From positions 1-40,568 of the forward strand of contig CALVBO010000013.1 of the NCBI GenBank assembly GCA_944325835.1: 40,568 nucleotides of DNA. The letters run 5' to 3'. This document shows positions 7,465 to 16,328 of this stretch, in pieces (the first letter of the stretch is position 1; every line of letters starts with the position of its first letter). The notes under the pieces were generated by a model. It did not search any database, was not told where the DNA came from, and saw nothing but the letters and a program-made list of their open reading frames with translations. Position numbers and translations under genes: made by a program. Origin of the DNA: Candidatus Gastranaerophilales bacterium (lineage in GTDB: Bacteria > Cyanobacteriota > Vampirovibrionia > Gastranaerophilales > Gastranaerophilaceae).

Positions 7465-8101
7465 ACTTAAATCCGGTCAGCTTTTCTATTGATGCAATCC
7501 AGCTTTTAACCATATCTTCCACATTATCACTGTAAGGTATTACCTCACCTATTTTAACAATTATTTTACCGGAAAAAGGCAATTTTTTCTTTTCCTGCGT
7601 ACCAAGTATACCTATTGGTAAAATCCCGCATTTAGTAACTTTAGCAAGGTTTGCGAACCCCTTGGAAACATTTTTAATAACGCCGTATTCACCGCGTGTT
7701 CCCTGCGGGAAAAGCCCCAGAACCCAATCGGTTTTTTTAATTGACATTGCAGTTTTAATCGTAGACGCGCCGAGTTTTTCGCGATTTACCGCGAATGCAC
7801 CGAGCCAGTCCATCCACCAGCGCAGCAGGGGTTTGTCAAAAAGTTCCTTCTTCGCCATAAAGCTTACGCGTCTTGGCAATATCGCACACAAAAGCGGCGG
7901 GTCAAGATTAGAAAGGTGGTTCGCGCAGACTATGTATTCATTATCCTCAGGAACATTTTCCCTGCCGTAAACCTCCAGCCTGTAGACGACTTTATACCAG
8001 AACATATAAATCCAACCGCACACTAAAATCTGCCAGAAGGTTCTGAATTTATTGAACTCGGATGCGTCACGTTTGGAGTAATTTCTTTTTTCTTTTGCCA
8101 A
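7454..8101 (-). CDS. plsC: PlsC-type 1-acylglycerol-3-phosphate acyltransferase, copy 1
   Basis: 215 residues, starting at TTG (8101) with AGAGG about 9 nt before it; no ATG gives a better start. It has an N-terminal hydrophobic anchor (FWQILVCGWIYMFWYKVVY), the HxxxxD motif NHLSNLDPP and the acceptor motif FPQGTRGE, matching the PlsC family. It forms an operon with the second copy downstream, and the two share MAKKELFxK and GAFAVxREK, so they arose by duplication. This copy keeps the standard motif spacing and is the better candidate for the housekeeping PlsC. Confidence 0.87.
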   Translation of the reverse strand: MAKEKRNYSKRDASEFNKFRTFWQILVCGWIYMFWYKVVYRLEVYGRENVPEDNEYIVCANHLSNLDPPLLCAILPRRVSFMAKKELFDKPLLRWWMDWLGAFAVNREKLGASTIKTAMSIKKTDWVLGLFPQGTRGEYGVIKNVSKGFANLAKVTKCGILPIGILGTQEKKKLPFSGKIIVKIGEVIPYSDNVEDMVKSWIASIEKLTGFKYEE

Positions 8102-8199
8102 GATAAATACCTCTTTAAACTCATATTATACACAAAATTTCTTTTTTTGTCATTAGTTAATCATTTTTTCTTTATATTATAAAAAAATATTTTACTTTG

Positions 8200-8208
8200 T
8201 GTTATAAT
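8200..8208 (+). promoter_or_regulatory. Extended -10 promoter of the phosphohexomutase gene
   Basis: TGT followed by TATAAT (8203-8208), 34 nt before the ATG at 8243. No convincing -35 is present, which fits the extended -10 class. A GGGAG ribosome site follows. Confidence 0.5.
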
Positions 8209-8242
8209 TTTTCAAGAAATTAGAAAAAGGGAGATGTGATAT

Positions 8243-10510
8243 ATGCATACAGCTAGCTGTCCGTTAGAAAATGAATTGTTTAAAAGTGTTTACGCTAAAA
8301 CACCTGATTATATAAAAGAGTTAAATCTCATTGATTTTAATGACAAAGGCGAATTTACTTTCCTTTTAAAGAAAGAGCACCTTGAGCCTTATGATGCGGA
8401 GAAAAATCCGCTGGGTTTAGGTTTAAAAGAATGGTTTGCGAACTATGCCAAAGAGGCAAAAGTTTCGACTGCCGGAATCCGCGGCCCGCAAAATATTCTT
8501 TTCCCGCAGGATACGAGATTTCCGATAAATCTTGTCGGGATTGTTCTTGCAACGCTTGCCAAAGCACTTGTCGCAAATGAAAAATACCCTGACAAACAAA
8601 TCGTCAAAGTCGCAGGCCGCGAAGTCAGATATAATTCTGCAACGTATCTTGAAGCTATCGCACGTATTCAGGCGGCAAACGATATCGTAACACTTCTCCC
8701 GTATGAAAAAAAATCTATTCCAATCTGGCTCGCATCATTCTTAGCGTTCAAACTGGATTTACTCGGCGGCGAATACATAACCTCAAGCCACGGAATTTCC
8801 GTTAAAAATGCGACAAAAGACCTTAACTCTCAAGGAAGCCAGTATCTTCCGGAAGAATCCATGGAATTTGTAAATAAAATTCAGGAAATTTTTGACGAAA
8901 CCGAAAAAGTTGGTTACTATGCAATAAATTTTGCTTCTGCGCATGATGAAAAAATCGACCAGAAAGTTATGAAAAAGCTTAATGACGGTGTTGATTTATA
9001 TGTTGAATATTTAAAATCCGGCGTTGCAAAAGACAGCAACCTTGAGTTAATCAAAAATCATCCGGGCAAAATCGTAATAGAAAACGTCGGCGGCTCCGCA
9101 TACAGAACTCTCAGCCGCGTGCTTGATAAACTTGGCATTGCAGAGAAATTCGACTGGCTTAACATTGAGGAAGATCCGTTTTTCCACGGAATCGGCAAAT
9201 ACAACAAAACTCCGGACGGCGAAAATGCTTTCTATGATTATTCTGTTGATGCCACAGTTATTGCAAGGAAACCGGACGGCGAAACCTTCTTCCCTGTCAT
9301 AGAAACCCTCGATTACGAAAATAACATCAGAAACTATCCTATGGGAACGGTTGTACTTATTACAGACCCTGACCATGACAGGCTGACAATAACCCAAAAA
9401 GAACGCGTTAAAAATATGGAACTTTTTGAACAGCAGGGCATTGATTACGTTAGGGTAGATGCAAGAACAATTCTTGCCGTATTCAGTGCAAATCAGGCAT
9501 TCTTAATGCTTATGGACTTCTGGGCAAAACAACTGAAAGCACAAAAACTCTGGGATAAGCACCCTAGATTTATCATTAAGACAACTGCTTCTGCGAAATC
9601 GTGGGACGAATGGGCTGCCAAAAATGATGTCAAAGTGGTCAATGTACCGGTAGGGTTCAAGGAAATCGCAAACGTTATGAAAAAAGTTGAACTCCAGCTT
9701 CAAAAAGCGCCTAAAAAACCTGTAATTGTAGAAGATGTTTTCGGAAACGAAATTAACCTCGGCGTTAACCCGCGTCTTTTATTCGGCGGCGAGGAATCCG
9801 GCGGAATGATTATGGGTACAGAAGATTTAATTCAATCAATGCACGGCAGAAAAGCTATTGCAATGAGAGAAAAAAGCGCTACAGAAGCGATTATCGTTGC
9901 ATCTGCGCTGGTTTCACAGCTCGGGAAAAAGACTCTTGCAGAACACTTTATCAATCTGCTTAAAGAAAATAATATTACGGCAAAATATGATACAAGAGTA
10001 GATATTGCCTACTATAACGAATCCGAACCGGATATTGAAAAACTAAAAGCGGAAAAACTTCTCGGTGAAGAAAAACGTACGAAAAATGACCTTTTCTATC
10101 TTTCTATGGCCATTGCCGTCAGAAAAGGCTTGATGACGCTTGAAAATGTTAAAGAAGTTCTTGCGGATACCTTTAAAGAACTCGATTTTTCAAATCTTAC
10201 AGACATAAAATTTGTCGGCGACGGAACATATCTGAACTTCTCAGACAAATATATCGAAATCAGACCGTCCGGAACAGATGCCAAAACAAAAGCATACGGC
10301 GGCGGCGCTGATAAAGAAAATATTGAAACCTTTGCCGGAATTTTAGGCAACTATTCAGGCGATAGAACGGAACTCCATAAAAAATTCATTCCGCAGGATT
10401 TCTATGAAAATTCAAAAGAAACAGCGCTGAATTATTATCTTGATTTTGTTAACAAAGACGCTAACAACGAAAAATTTGAAATTCCGGACTACACGGAATT
10501 ATTCAGCTAA
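8243..10510 (+). CDS. Alpha-D-phosphohexomutase family protein (phosphoglucomutase/phosphomannomutase-like)
   Basis: 755 residues, longer than the roughly 450-580 usual for the family. The four functional loops are present in order: phosphoserine loop TSSHGIS at about residue 180 (usual TASHNP), metal loop DPDHDR at about 375, sugar loop GGEESGG at about 515 and phosphate loop RPSGTD at about 672. It should interconvert 1- and 6-phosphates of a hexose or amino sugar through a bis-phosphate intermediate (family knowledge). The changed phosphoserine loop and extra length (inserts around 210-330 and 390-440) leave substrate and even activity uncertain. It is a single gene with its own promoter and a GC-rich hairpin after the stop. 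Confidence 0.85.
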   Translation: MHTASCPLENELFKSVYAKTPDYIKELNLIDFNDKGEFTFLLKKEHLEPYDAEKNPLGLGLKEWFANYAKEAKVSTAGIRGPQNILFPQDTRFPINLVGIVLATLAKALVANEKYPDKQIVKVAGREVRYNSATYLEAIARIQAANDIVTLLPYEKKSIPIWLASFLAFKLDLLGGEYITSSHGISVKNATKDLNSQGSQYLPEESMEFVNKIQEIFDETEKVGYYAINFASAHDEKIDQKVMKKLNDGVDLYVEYLKSGVAKDSNLELIKNHPGKIVIENVGGSAYRTLSRVLDKLGIAEKFDWLNIEEDPFFHGIGKYNKTPDGENAFYDYSVDATVIARKPDGETFFPVIETLDYENNIRNYPMGTVVLITDPDHDRLTITQKERVKNMELFEQQGIDYVRVDARTILAVFSANQAFLMLMDFWAKQLKAQKLWDKHPRFIIKTTASAKSWDEWAAKNDVKVVNVPVGFKEIANVMKKVELQLQKAPKKPVIVEDVFGNEINLGVNPRLLFGGEESGGMIMGTEDLIQSMHGRKAIAMREKSATEAIIVASALVSQLGKKTLAEHFINLLKENNITAKYDTRVDIAYYNESEPDIEKLKAEKLLGEEKRTKNDLFYLSMAIAVRKGLMTLENVKEVLADTFKELDFSNLTDIKFVGDGTYLNFSDKYIEIRPSGTDAKTKAYGGGADKENIETFAGILGNYSGDRTELHKKFIPQDFYENSKETALNYYLDFVNKDANNEKFEIPDYTELFS

Positions 10511-10520
10511 ATATCCAGCT

Positions 10521-10545
10521 GGCGGACGCTAGTCCGCCGCTTTTA
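10521..10545 (+). terminator. Hairpin after the phosphohexomutase gene
   Basis: GGCGGAC (10521-10527), loop GCTA, GTCCGCC (10532-10538), then GCTTTTA. The stem is strong but the T-tract short. It lies between the mutase stop and the permease SD. Confidence 0.6.
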
Positions 10546-10567
10546 TGTAACAACATAAGGAGAAGCT

Positions 10568-11614
10568 ATGTACAAAAAATGGTTCACAATAAAGAATATA
10601 GTATGCGTTTTGCTGCTGATTGCAGTAGTGTTGTTTATTCCGCAGATAATGGGAATTTTTCTGCTTTTCTATTCGGCATTTGTTGTTACCTCATCAATGG
10701 AGCCGTTCATAGAAAAACTTCAAAAATTTATGAACCGCAAAATTGCTGCAACAATTGTTGTTTTAGCATTTATGCTCCTGACATTTTTGACCTTTATCCC
10801 TATTCTGGTTGCATCAGTAAACGAAATTATATCCTTCTGTGAATCTTTGCCGAAAAATATTGATACGGCAACAACATTTATTACCACGAAATCAGCCTTT
10901 GGCTACAGGCTGGCTGACCTGCTTGATTTACAGGATATCATGGCTTCAATGGGTGGTATTGCGCAAAACGTTGTTAACAAATCCATTGATATAACAATGA
11001 ATCTGGCAGAAATCTGCGTGTTCTTAATCGTCTTTACAATGATTGTATTCTATTACGCTCTTGATAAAGAATATCTCGAAGGCAAGTTTGTAGAATTTTT
11101 CCCTGCGGATATGAAAGCCTCTGCCAGAAGTATTCTGGAAACAATAAGCCTGAAAGTCGGTGCCTACGTCAGGACACAGGTTATTTCTATGATTTCCGTA
11201 GGTGTAATGGTAATGATAGGACTGTGGATTTTGAATATCAAATATTCATTCCTTCTCGGTTTAATTTCCGGTATCCTTGACATTGTTCCGCTTGTCGGGC
11301 CGGCAATTGCACTTGCCGCAATTGTTCTGGCTGCATATTCGGCCGGCTGGGTGAAAGTTATTCTCGCAATCGCAGTATTCTTTCTCGTCCAGCAGATATC
11401 AAACTACGTCATACGGCCGTTCCTGTTCGGGAAATTCATGTCTTTACACCCGCTGACACTGTTTCTGGCGTTATTTATCGCGCAACAGTATTTCGGCGTT
11501 GTAGGCGTAATCCTTTCTCCGGCAATCGCATCTACTATCTGCGTTTTAGTCGATGAACTTTATATCAAGAAAATCAACGAAGAAACACCGGAGCTGATTG
11601 CGAATGGAGAATAA
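10568..11614 (+). CDS. AI-2E family (PerM-type) membrane permease
   Basis: 348 residues, preceded by AAGGAG. The topology matches the family: two or three helices at the N-terminus (IVCVLLLIAVVLFIPQIMG, IAATIVVLAFMLLTFL), a soluble loop at about 90-140, and five C-terminal helices including the conserved GLISGILDIVPLVGP region. Family members export small molecules or act as Na/H antiporters, so a role in autoinducer transport is not implied. It overlaps the next gene by 11 nt and probably forms an operon with the radical SAM and VTT genes. Confidence 0.88.
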   Translation: MYKKWFTIKNIVCVLLLIAVVLFIPQIMGIFLLFYSAFVVTSSMEPFIEKLQKFMNRKIAATIVVLAFMLLTFLTFIPILVASVNEIISFCESLPKNIDTATTFITTKSAFGYRLADLLDLQDIMASMGGIAQNVVNKSIDITMNLAEICVFLIVFTMIVFYYALDKEYLEGKFVEFFPADMKASARSILETISLKVGAYVRTQVISMISVGVMVMIGLWILNIKYSFLLGLISGILDIVPLVGPAIALAAIVLAAYSAGWVKVILAIAVFFLVQQISNYVIRPFLFGKFMSLHPLTLFLALFIAQQYFGVVGVILSPAIASTICVLVDELYIKKINEETPELIANGE

Positions 11615-13130
11615 ACTCTATACCCCGCCGCAAAATAAATCTCCGGAATTGATTTTCTGGTTTTGCTATCCGGCAATAAATTCCTTTGCGCTCTCCTCTC
11701 TGGGCTACTTATGGCTGCTTAAAGAGGCTGAAATGCTTCCGGATGTTTGCGTTGAAAAAATTACAACCGACACTGAAACAACATGTTTTATGCCGTCAGA
11801 AGTCGACTTAATGGCATTTTCGTTCTCGTTTGATTTTGATTTCTTAAACATATTACAAATACTTGAAAAGTATAAAATTCCGTTCCGCGCAAGCGAACGC
11901 GGCGCTTCTCACCCGCTTATTTTTGCGGGCGGCCCCGTTGTGAGTGCTAATCCCGAACCGTACCGCGATTTCTTTGATTTTATCGTAATCGGTGACGGAG
12001 AAAATTTAAATACTTCTATTATAAACCTCATTAAGGAAAACAAAAACCGTCCGCGTCCTGAAATTCTAAAACTCCTTTCAGAAATTGAAGGGGTTTATGT
12101 TCCTTCACTTGAACAAAAAACTGTAATAAAATCCACAAAAAAATCTTTAGAGTGTATTTATTCGACTATTTTAAGCGATGATTCTTTTTTCAAAGACACA
12201 TTTATCATTGAAGTTGAGCGCGGTTGCGCAAATTGCTGCCGTTTTTGTCTTGCCTGCTTTTTAAATCTTCCGATAAGGTTTGTTCCGATTGAGGAGTTGA
12301 AACGGGTTATTGATTTGGGGCTTGCGCACACAAACAAAATAGCGCTGCTCGGTGCACAAATAAGCGCGCATCCGAAATTTAACGAACTTTGTAAATATAT
12401 TTATGAAAAAGCACTGGAACGCCCCGAAATCGAGATGAATTTTTCTTCCCTGCGGGTCGATGCCGTAACGCCTGACGTTATTAAAACCCTTGTACTTACA
12501 GGTTCACACCACTCAACACTCGCGGTTGAAGCAGGCAGCGAAAGATTAAGAAAAGTCATCAACAAAAATATCACGGAAGAACAAATTTTTTCTGCCGTAC
12601 GCATTGCAAAAGAAAACGGACTTAAAGGGTTTAAATTCTACGCAATGATAGGCTTGCCGACCGAAACACAGGAGGATATTGACGCACTTATATCACTTGC
12701 CAGACGATTGAAAACAAATTTTGCAGGATTTGACATATCCTTCGGGGTTTCAACATTTGTTCCAAAAGCACACACACCGTTCCAGTGGTTCGGGCACGAA
12801 AACATAAAAAGTCTTGAGAAAAAAAGCAATTATCTTAAAAAAGAATTTCACAAACTCGGTATAAATATAAGTATTTCCAGTGCAAAATGGGATTACTGGC
12901 AGGCTGTTTTATCACGCGGGGACGGAAGTTTTACGCAATTCCTGATTGATACATATAAACTCGGCGGCAAGTCCGGCGCCTTTAAACAGGCTGCACGCCA
13001 AAATAATATAAACACCGATTACTATGCAAGTGAAAACTGGGATTTAAACACAAGACTGCCGTGGGATTTCATAGAATTAAAATCCCCGCCGAAAAAATTC
13101 CTGCAAGAGGAATATTCTAAAATTTTATAG
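11604..13130 (+). CDS. Radical SAM protein with N-terminal B12-binding-like domain
   Basis: 508 residues from ATG 11604. An in-frame TTG at 11598 is less likely, because GGAG lies at a usable distance before the ATG. Residues 1-170 resemble a Rossmann-type cobalamin-binding domain (FAGGPVVSANPEPYRDFFDF, VIGDGE). The radical SAM cluster motif is ERGCANCCRFC, three Cys spaced C-x3-C-x2-C, at about 210-217, with later (S)LRVDAV and (A)VEAGSERLR. It fits the uncharacterised B12-binding radical SAM group (TIGR03960-like). The substrate is unknown. The start is coupled to the permease stop. Confidence 0.85.
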   Translation: MENKLYTPPQNKSPELIFWFCYPAINSFALSSLGYLWLLKEAEMLPDVCVEKITTDTETTCFMPSEVDLMAFSFSFDFDFLNILQILEKYKIPFRASERGASHPLIFAGGPVVSANPEPYRDFFDFIVIGDGENLNTSIINLIKENKNRPRPEILKLLSEIEGVYVPSLEQKTVIKSTKKSLECIYSTILSDDSFFKDTFIIEVERGCANCCRFCLACFLNLPIRFVPIEELKRVIDLGLAHTNKIALLGAQISAHPKFNELCKYIYEKALERPEIEMNFSSLRVDAVTPDVIKTLVLTGSHHSTLAVEAGSERLRKVINKNITEEQIFSAVRIAKENGLKGFKFYAMIGLPTETQEDIDALISLARRLKTNFAGFDISFGVSTFVPKAHTPFQWFGHENIKSLEKKSNYLKKEFHKLGINISISSAKWDYWQAVLSRGDGSFTQFLIDTYKLGGKSGAFKQAARQNNINTDYYASENWDLNTRLPWDFIELKSPPKKFLQEEYSKIL

Positions 13131-13147
13131 TATAATATGGGAGAAGT

Positions 13148-13726
13148 ATGATGCACGATTTATTTATAGCAATGAACGGCTGGTTTGAACAGTGGGGGCT
13201 TTTAGGGTTAGCCATAAACTCCTGCGTGGAAAGCTTTTTCCTTCTCCCGCCGCCTGATATCCTACTGATAACAATGGATTTAAAAAACCCGCAGCTTGCA
13301 CTCTGGTATGCTTTTGTCTGCACGCTGTCCTCTGCCATTGGCGGTGTGATAGGCTACGGAATAGGTCTTTTCGGCGGACGCCCCGCTTTTAACCTGCTTT
13401 TCAAAAAATACCATAAACAATTTGAAAACGTTGAAAAATTATATGATAAATACGGAATGCTCGCTGTGTTTATCTCAGCCTTCACGCCTATTCCATATAA
13501 AATTTTCACAATCGCAAGCGGGATTTTAAAAATGAATTTCCTTCAATTTTTCCTTGCAAGCTTTGTGGGCAGGGGGGCAAGATTTTTCCTTGTAAGCCTT
13601 GTGTTGATGTTCTTCGGAGAAGCTATAAAACAGTACATTGAACTTGTAATCCTTGCGGTTACTGTCATTATCATAATCTTTTTTGTACTTCTGTACAAAC
13701 ATAGAAAGGCCTTCACTTCAAAATAA
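13148..13726 (+). CDS. VTT/DedA-type membrane protein (YqaA-like)
   Basis: 192 residues preceded by GGGAGAAG. Two consecutive ATG codons (13148, 13151) are possible starts. It carries the VTT signature: an acidic residue and prolines in ESFFLLPPPDILLI, the re-entrant GGVIGYGIGLFGG, and SAFTPIPYKIFTIASGIL, followed by FVGRGARF. Three or four transmembrane helices end in a basic tail. VTT proteins are implicated in flipping or recycling lipid carriers such as undecaprenyl phosphate (family knowledge); that role here is an inference. It probably belongs to the permease-radical SAM operon, separated by 17 nt. Confidence 0.87.
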   Translation: MMHDLFIAMNGWFEQWGLLGLAINSCVESFFLLPPPDILLITMDLKNPQLALWYAFVCTLSSAIGGVIGYGIGLFGGRPAFNLLFKKYHKQFENVEKLYDKYGMLAVFISAFTPIPYKIFTIASGILKMNFLQFFLASFVGRGARFFLVSLVLMFFGEAIKQYIELVILAVTVIIIIFFVLLYKHRKAFTSK

Positions 13727-13765
13727 TTCATTCATTTACATTAGTGATAAACTTGCAAACTATTG

Positions 13766-13771
13766 TATAAT
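13766..13771 (+). promoter_or_regulatory. Probable -10 of the TPR protein genes
   Basis: TATAAT in the AT-rich gap after the VTT gene, 73 nt upstream of ATG 13844. No clear -35 is visible. Confidence 0.35.
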
Positions 13772-13843
13772 ATGATTAAATAAAGATACAAAGGTTGATT
13801 TATTAATAAAAATTATTAAAATTATTTCAAGAGGTTGATAACA

Positions 13844-14827
13844 ATGAACAATATGAAAAAGATATTATTGCTGACAATGTGCACAATAATCGGAGGTTTT
13901 TCAAGTACTGCATTTTCTGCAGAAGATTTCTCGTTTGATTTGGATGCTGCAATCAATAGCGCAGATGATGCAACCGGCGGAACAGATAACGCAGAAGCAG
14001 TTCCTACAGGATCCAGCGCCAAAGCAATTTATCCGACAGTAGATGCCCAGAGCTATTTGACAGCTACAAACAATATGTACTATGATCCGGCACTAATTGA
14101 AAGCCTCATTGAAAAATATAATTCAAAAAATTACGTCGGCTGTATTCAGGAAGCCCAATCCAAAATGCAGCAGGATAACCCTAATCCGGTCGCAATGTAT
14201 TATATGGCGCTTTCCTACACTCAAATAGGCGACGTTAAAGCAGCTCTGGATTTATATGACGCAATTCTTAAACTTAAACCGGGCGATACTTTAACCGAAT
14301 GCGCAATAAGAGGTCGCGACTGCCTAATCGGCGGCCCTGCCTGCCCTAACCTCGGCGTTGAAGGCGCAGACATTGACGCTCAGGTAAAAGAATACAAAGA
14401 AGAATCCAACCTTATTAATGACAGTACAACCGATTTAAAAGAACTTCCGGCAATGCTTGCCATGAATACAGCAGAAGTTCAACCAGCCTTACAAAAAGAA
14501 GAACCTGTCATTGAGCAGCCGGCTCAGCCACAGCCTCAAACCCCAAGCAATGAGGACATTGCACAGGCTTTAAAAACACTTCAAAATGCTGGAATGGCAG
14601 TGACAATTCAACCAAATGCAATGCCTGCAAATTATAATCCCGAAATGGCGCAAATGAGCATGCTTCTCGGCAATAACAATAACCAGAACCGCTCACTGGA
14701 TATGCTTCCTTATATGATGACGCAAATGCAAAATAATCTGGGTCAGTATAATCCTCAAATGCTTCAGGCCATGATGATGAATTATATGATGCCATCTCTG
14801 GATTTCAACTCTGATAACAAATACTAA
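13844..14827 (+). CDS. Secreted TPR-containing protein of unknown function
   Basis: 327 residues from ATG 13844 (AGAGG before it; the in-frame TTG at 13835 is less likely). A signal peptide is clear: MNNMKK, a hydrophobic core LLLTMCTIIGGF, and a likely cut after AFSA (residue 26). Residues about 80-145 form TPR-like helices (NPVAMYYMALSYTQIGDVKAALDLYDAILKLKPGD, quoted here in parts of the helix pair). A Pro/Gln-rich linker (about 215-235) and a Met/Asn/Gln-rich tail (about 260-327) follow. The tail looks disordered. Function is unknown; an extracytoplasmic scaffold or binding role is plausible. It is followed 40 nt later by another TPR-like gene. Confidence 0.75.
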   Translation: MNNMKKILLLTMCTIIGGFSSTAFSAEDFSFDLDAAINSADDATGGTDNAEAVPTGSSAKAIYPTVDAQSYLTATNNMYYDPALIESLIEKYNSKNYVGCIQEAQSKMQQDNPNPVAMYYMALSYTQIGDVKAALDLYDAILKLKPGDTLTECAIRGRDCLIGGPACPNLGVEGADIDAQVKEYKEESNLINDSTTDLKELPAMLAMNTAEVQPALQKEEPVIEQPAQPQPQTPSNEDIAQALKTLQNAGMAVTIQPNAMPANYNPEMAQMSMLLGNNNNQNRSLDMLPYMMTQMQNNLGQYNPQMLQAMMMNYMMPSLDFNSDNKY

Positions 14828-14867
14828 CAAACAGTTCCGCACTGTTTGTCAATAAGCCTACAAACTT

Positions 14868-15491
14868 ATGCAAGAAGACAAATACCTGAAAAACAAAGAA
14901 AGACTTCTGAACGGCAACCTTAAAGAGGCAAAAACTTTCTTTGCAAAAAACGGGTTCACGCTTGAATACGCGTACTGTAAACTTCTTGATGACGATTTGA
15001 AAGGCGCCAAACAGTTATTTTCAAAAATAAAATCGTTCGACAACCGTGCCCTTTGGGGATATAAGTTAGTTTCTATTCTCCAGAAAAAATTTACAACTCA
15101 GGAAATTAACTATGAAGAAATGCCTACATTCTTTCAACTCAGAAATTTTCTGGAAGTTGATTTAAACCTGCTTATGCAATACCACAAGGGCAATTACGTT
15201 GAAATTCTGTGCGCATATTCAGACATTTTCGCAAGTATTAACGCCGAATCTTACAAATTTTTCGCCCGCGCATTCCATTTTAATCACTATCAACAATTTG
15301 CGGAATTTTTCGCAAACAAAGCAAAGGATTTCTTCTACAACGATCCGGAACTTCATTATCAGATAGCGCTTATGAAGTATGATGCCGGCGACAAAGAAGG
15401 CGCAAGAAATTATTGTCTTTCTTGCCTGCATATTTTGAAAGAATATTTTCCGGCGATAAATATGCTGAACAAACTGGCGCAAATTGTATAA
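14868..15491 (+). CDS. TPR-like helical protein, cytoplasmic, unknown function
   Basis: 207 residues with no signal peptide or membrane span. It is almost entirely alpha-helical, with repeated degenerate TPR pairs: NLKEAKTFFAKNGFTLEYAY, DDLKGAKQLFSKI, QQFAEFFANKAKDFF, and GDKEGARNYCLSCLHIL at the end. No SD is evident, so it is probably co-transcribed with the secreted TPR protein upstream. A partner-binding role is likely for this fold. I do not recognise a specific family. Confidence 0.7.
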   Translation: MQEDKYLKNKERLLNGNLKEAKTFFAKNGFTLEYAYCKLLDDDLKGAKQLFSKIKSFDNRALWGYKLVSILQKKFTTQEINYEEMPTFFQLRNFLEVDLNLLMQYHKGNYVEILCAYSDIFASINAESYKFFARAFHFNHYQQFAEFFANKAKDFFYNDPELHYQIALMKYDAGDKEGARNYCLSCLHILKEYFPAINMLNKLAQIV

Positions 15492-15514
15492 AAAAAAGGC
15501 CCAAAAGGCCAAAA
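15489..15514 (-). terminator. Terminator for the 171-aa membrane protein gene
   Basis: On the - strand GGCC, TTTTG, GGCC is followed by a run of eight T. On the + strand the same hairpin ends in AAAATTT and would be weak for the TPR gene. Confidence 0.6.
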
Positions 15515-15546
15515 TTTAACTCGATATTCAAATACAAAATTTAAAC

Positions 15547-16062
15547 TTATGCTTTATCGTGTGTAAAAACGTTGTACAGCACGCCGCCGAGGAATCCGAC
15601 AGCAGCGCCGACACCCACGAATTGTGCATTCGGACGCAGACATTTCAAGAATCTGTGATAAGCGCCCGCATATTGTTTTGCAACCGCGCTTGAATCTTTA
15701 TCCGCGACTTTAACAATCTTTTTAAATTCTTTTGCGACGTCCGGCTTAGTTGTTTCTAATGATTCAAGAATTTTATTACTATTTTTGAAATCCTTTTCCT
15801 TAATCATTTTTACAAAAACATCCTGAGCTTCAGAGCGTTTGTTGAGCGCATTAAAGTTTTCAACCATTTTTTTATTGGTTTCTTTTCTTGCGACATTGAT
15901 GATAGAGCGATAAGGAATGTTAGAACGCTCAGTAGAATCAAGCGGAACAACGTGTTTAGCAGCATATCCGGCAGCAACACCCAGAACGGTGCCGGCAATT
16001 ACATTTGACAGCGAACCATTTCGCGCAGTTATATTGTAGTTTTGAACACCATCTATCGGCAT
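15547..16062 (-). CDS. Small membrane protein of unknown function (lineage-type)
   Basis: 171 residues from ATG 16062, chosen because GAGG lies 8-9 nt before it; an upstream in-frame ATG (16092) lacks this. The N-terminus is MPIDGVQNYNITARNG, then a glycine-rich hydrophobic helix (VIAGTVLGVAAGYAAKHVV), a charged helical middle (about 50-130) and a second hydrophobic helix (FVGVGAAVGFLGGVLYNVF) with a short basic tail. The layout is two membrane helices flanking a soluble helical hairpin. I do not recognise the family. Its N-terminus and style resemble the unknown proteins at 2533-3450 and 35897-37300. The 229 nt between 16062 and 16291 shows no gene I can support. Confidence 0.72.
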   Translation of the reverse strand: MPIDGVQNYNITARNGSLSNVIAGTVLGVAAGYAAKHVVPLDSTERSNIPYRSIINVARKETNKKMVENFNALNKRSEAQDVFVKMIKEKDFKNSNKILESLETTKPDVAKEFKKIVKVADKDSSAVAKQYAGAYHRFLKCLRPNAQFVGVGAAVGFLGGVLYNVFTHDKA

Positions 16063-16290
16063 AGTACTAACCTCGTCTACTGTTTCACACAACTTTTGAC
16101 CCGTCTTGAGTCACATCTACTATGGGCAGGATTTACACTTAAATATTCTTCATAGCCACCCGAGAAACACAGAACCAATCTTCAAAGACCGCTCCGTCAT
16201 CTGTTCCTTGTTTAGGCACACCAGAACTGAGTAATTAAATCCTTTTTTTACAGGCTATCATAATGATAAAAATTTGTCAAGTATGTAAAA

Positions 16291-16322
16291 CGGGTACTAT
16301 TAAGAATTCTTAACAGTACCCG
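16291..16322 (-). terminator. Terminator of pilin 2
   Basis: A 32-nt near-perfect palindrome, CGGGTACT(A/G)TTAAGAA and its complement with one A/C mismatch, begins 7 nt after the pilin stop. TTTTAC follows on the - strand. Confidence 0.75.
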
Positions 16323-16328
16323 CGGGAA

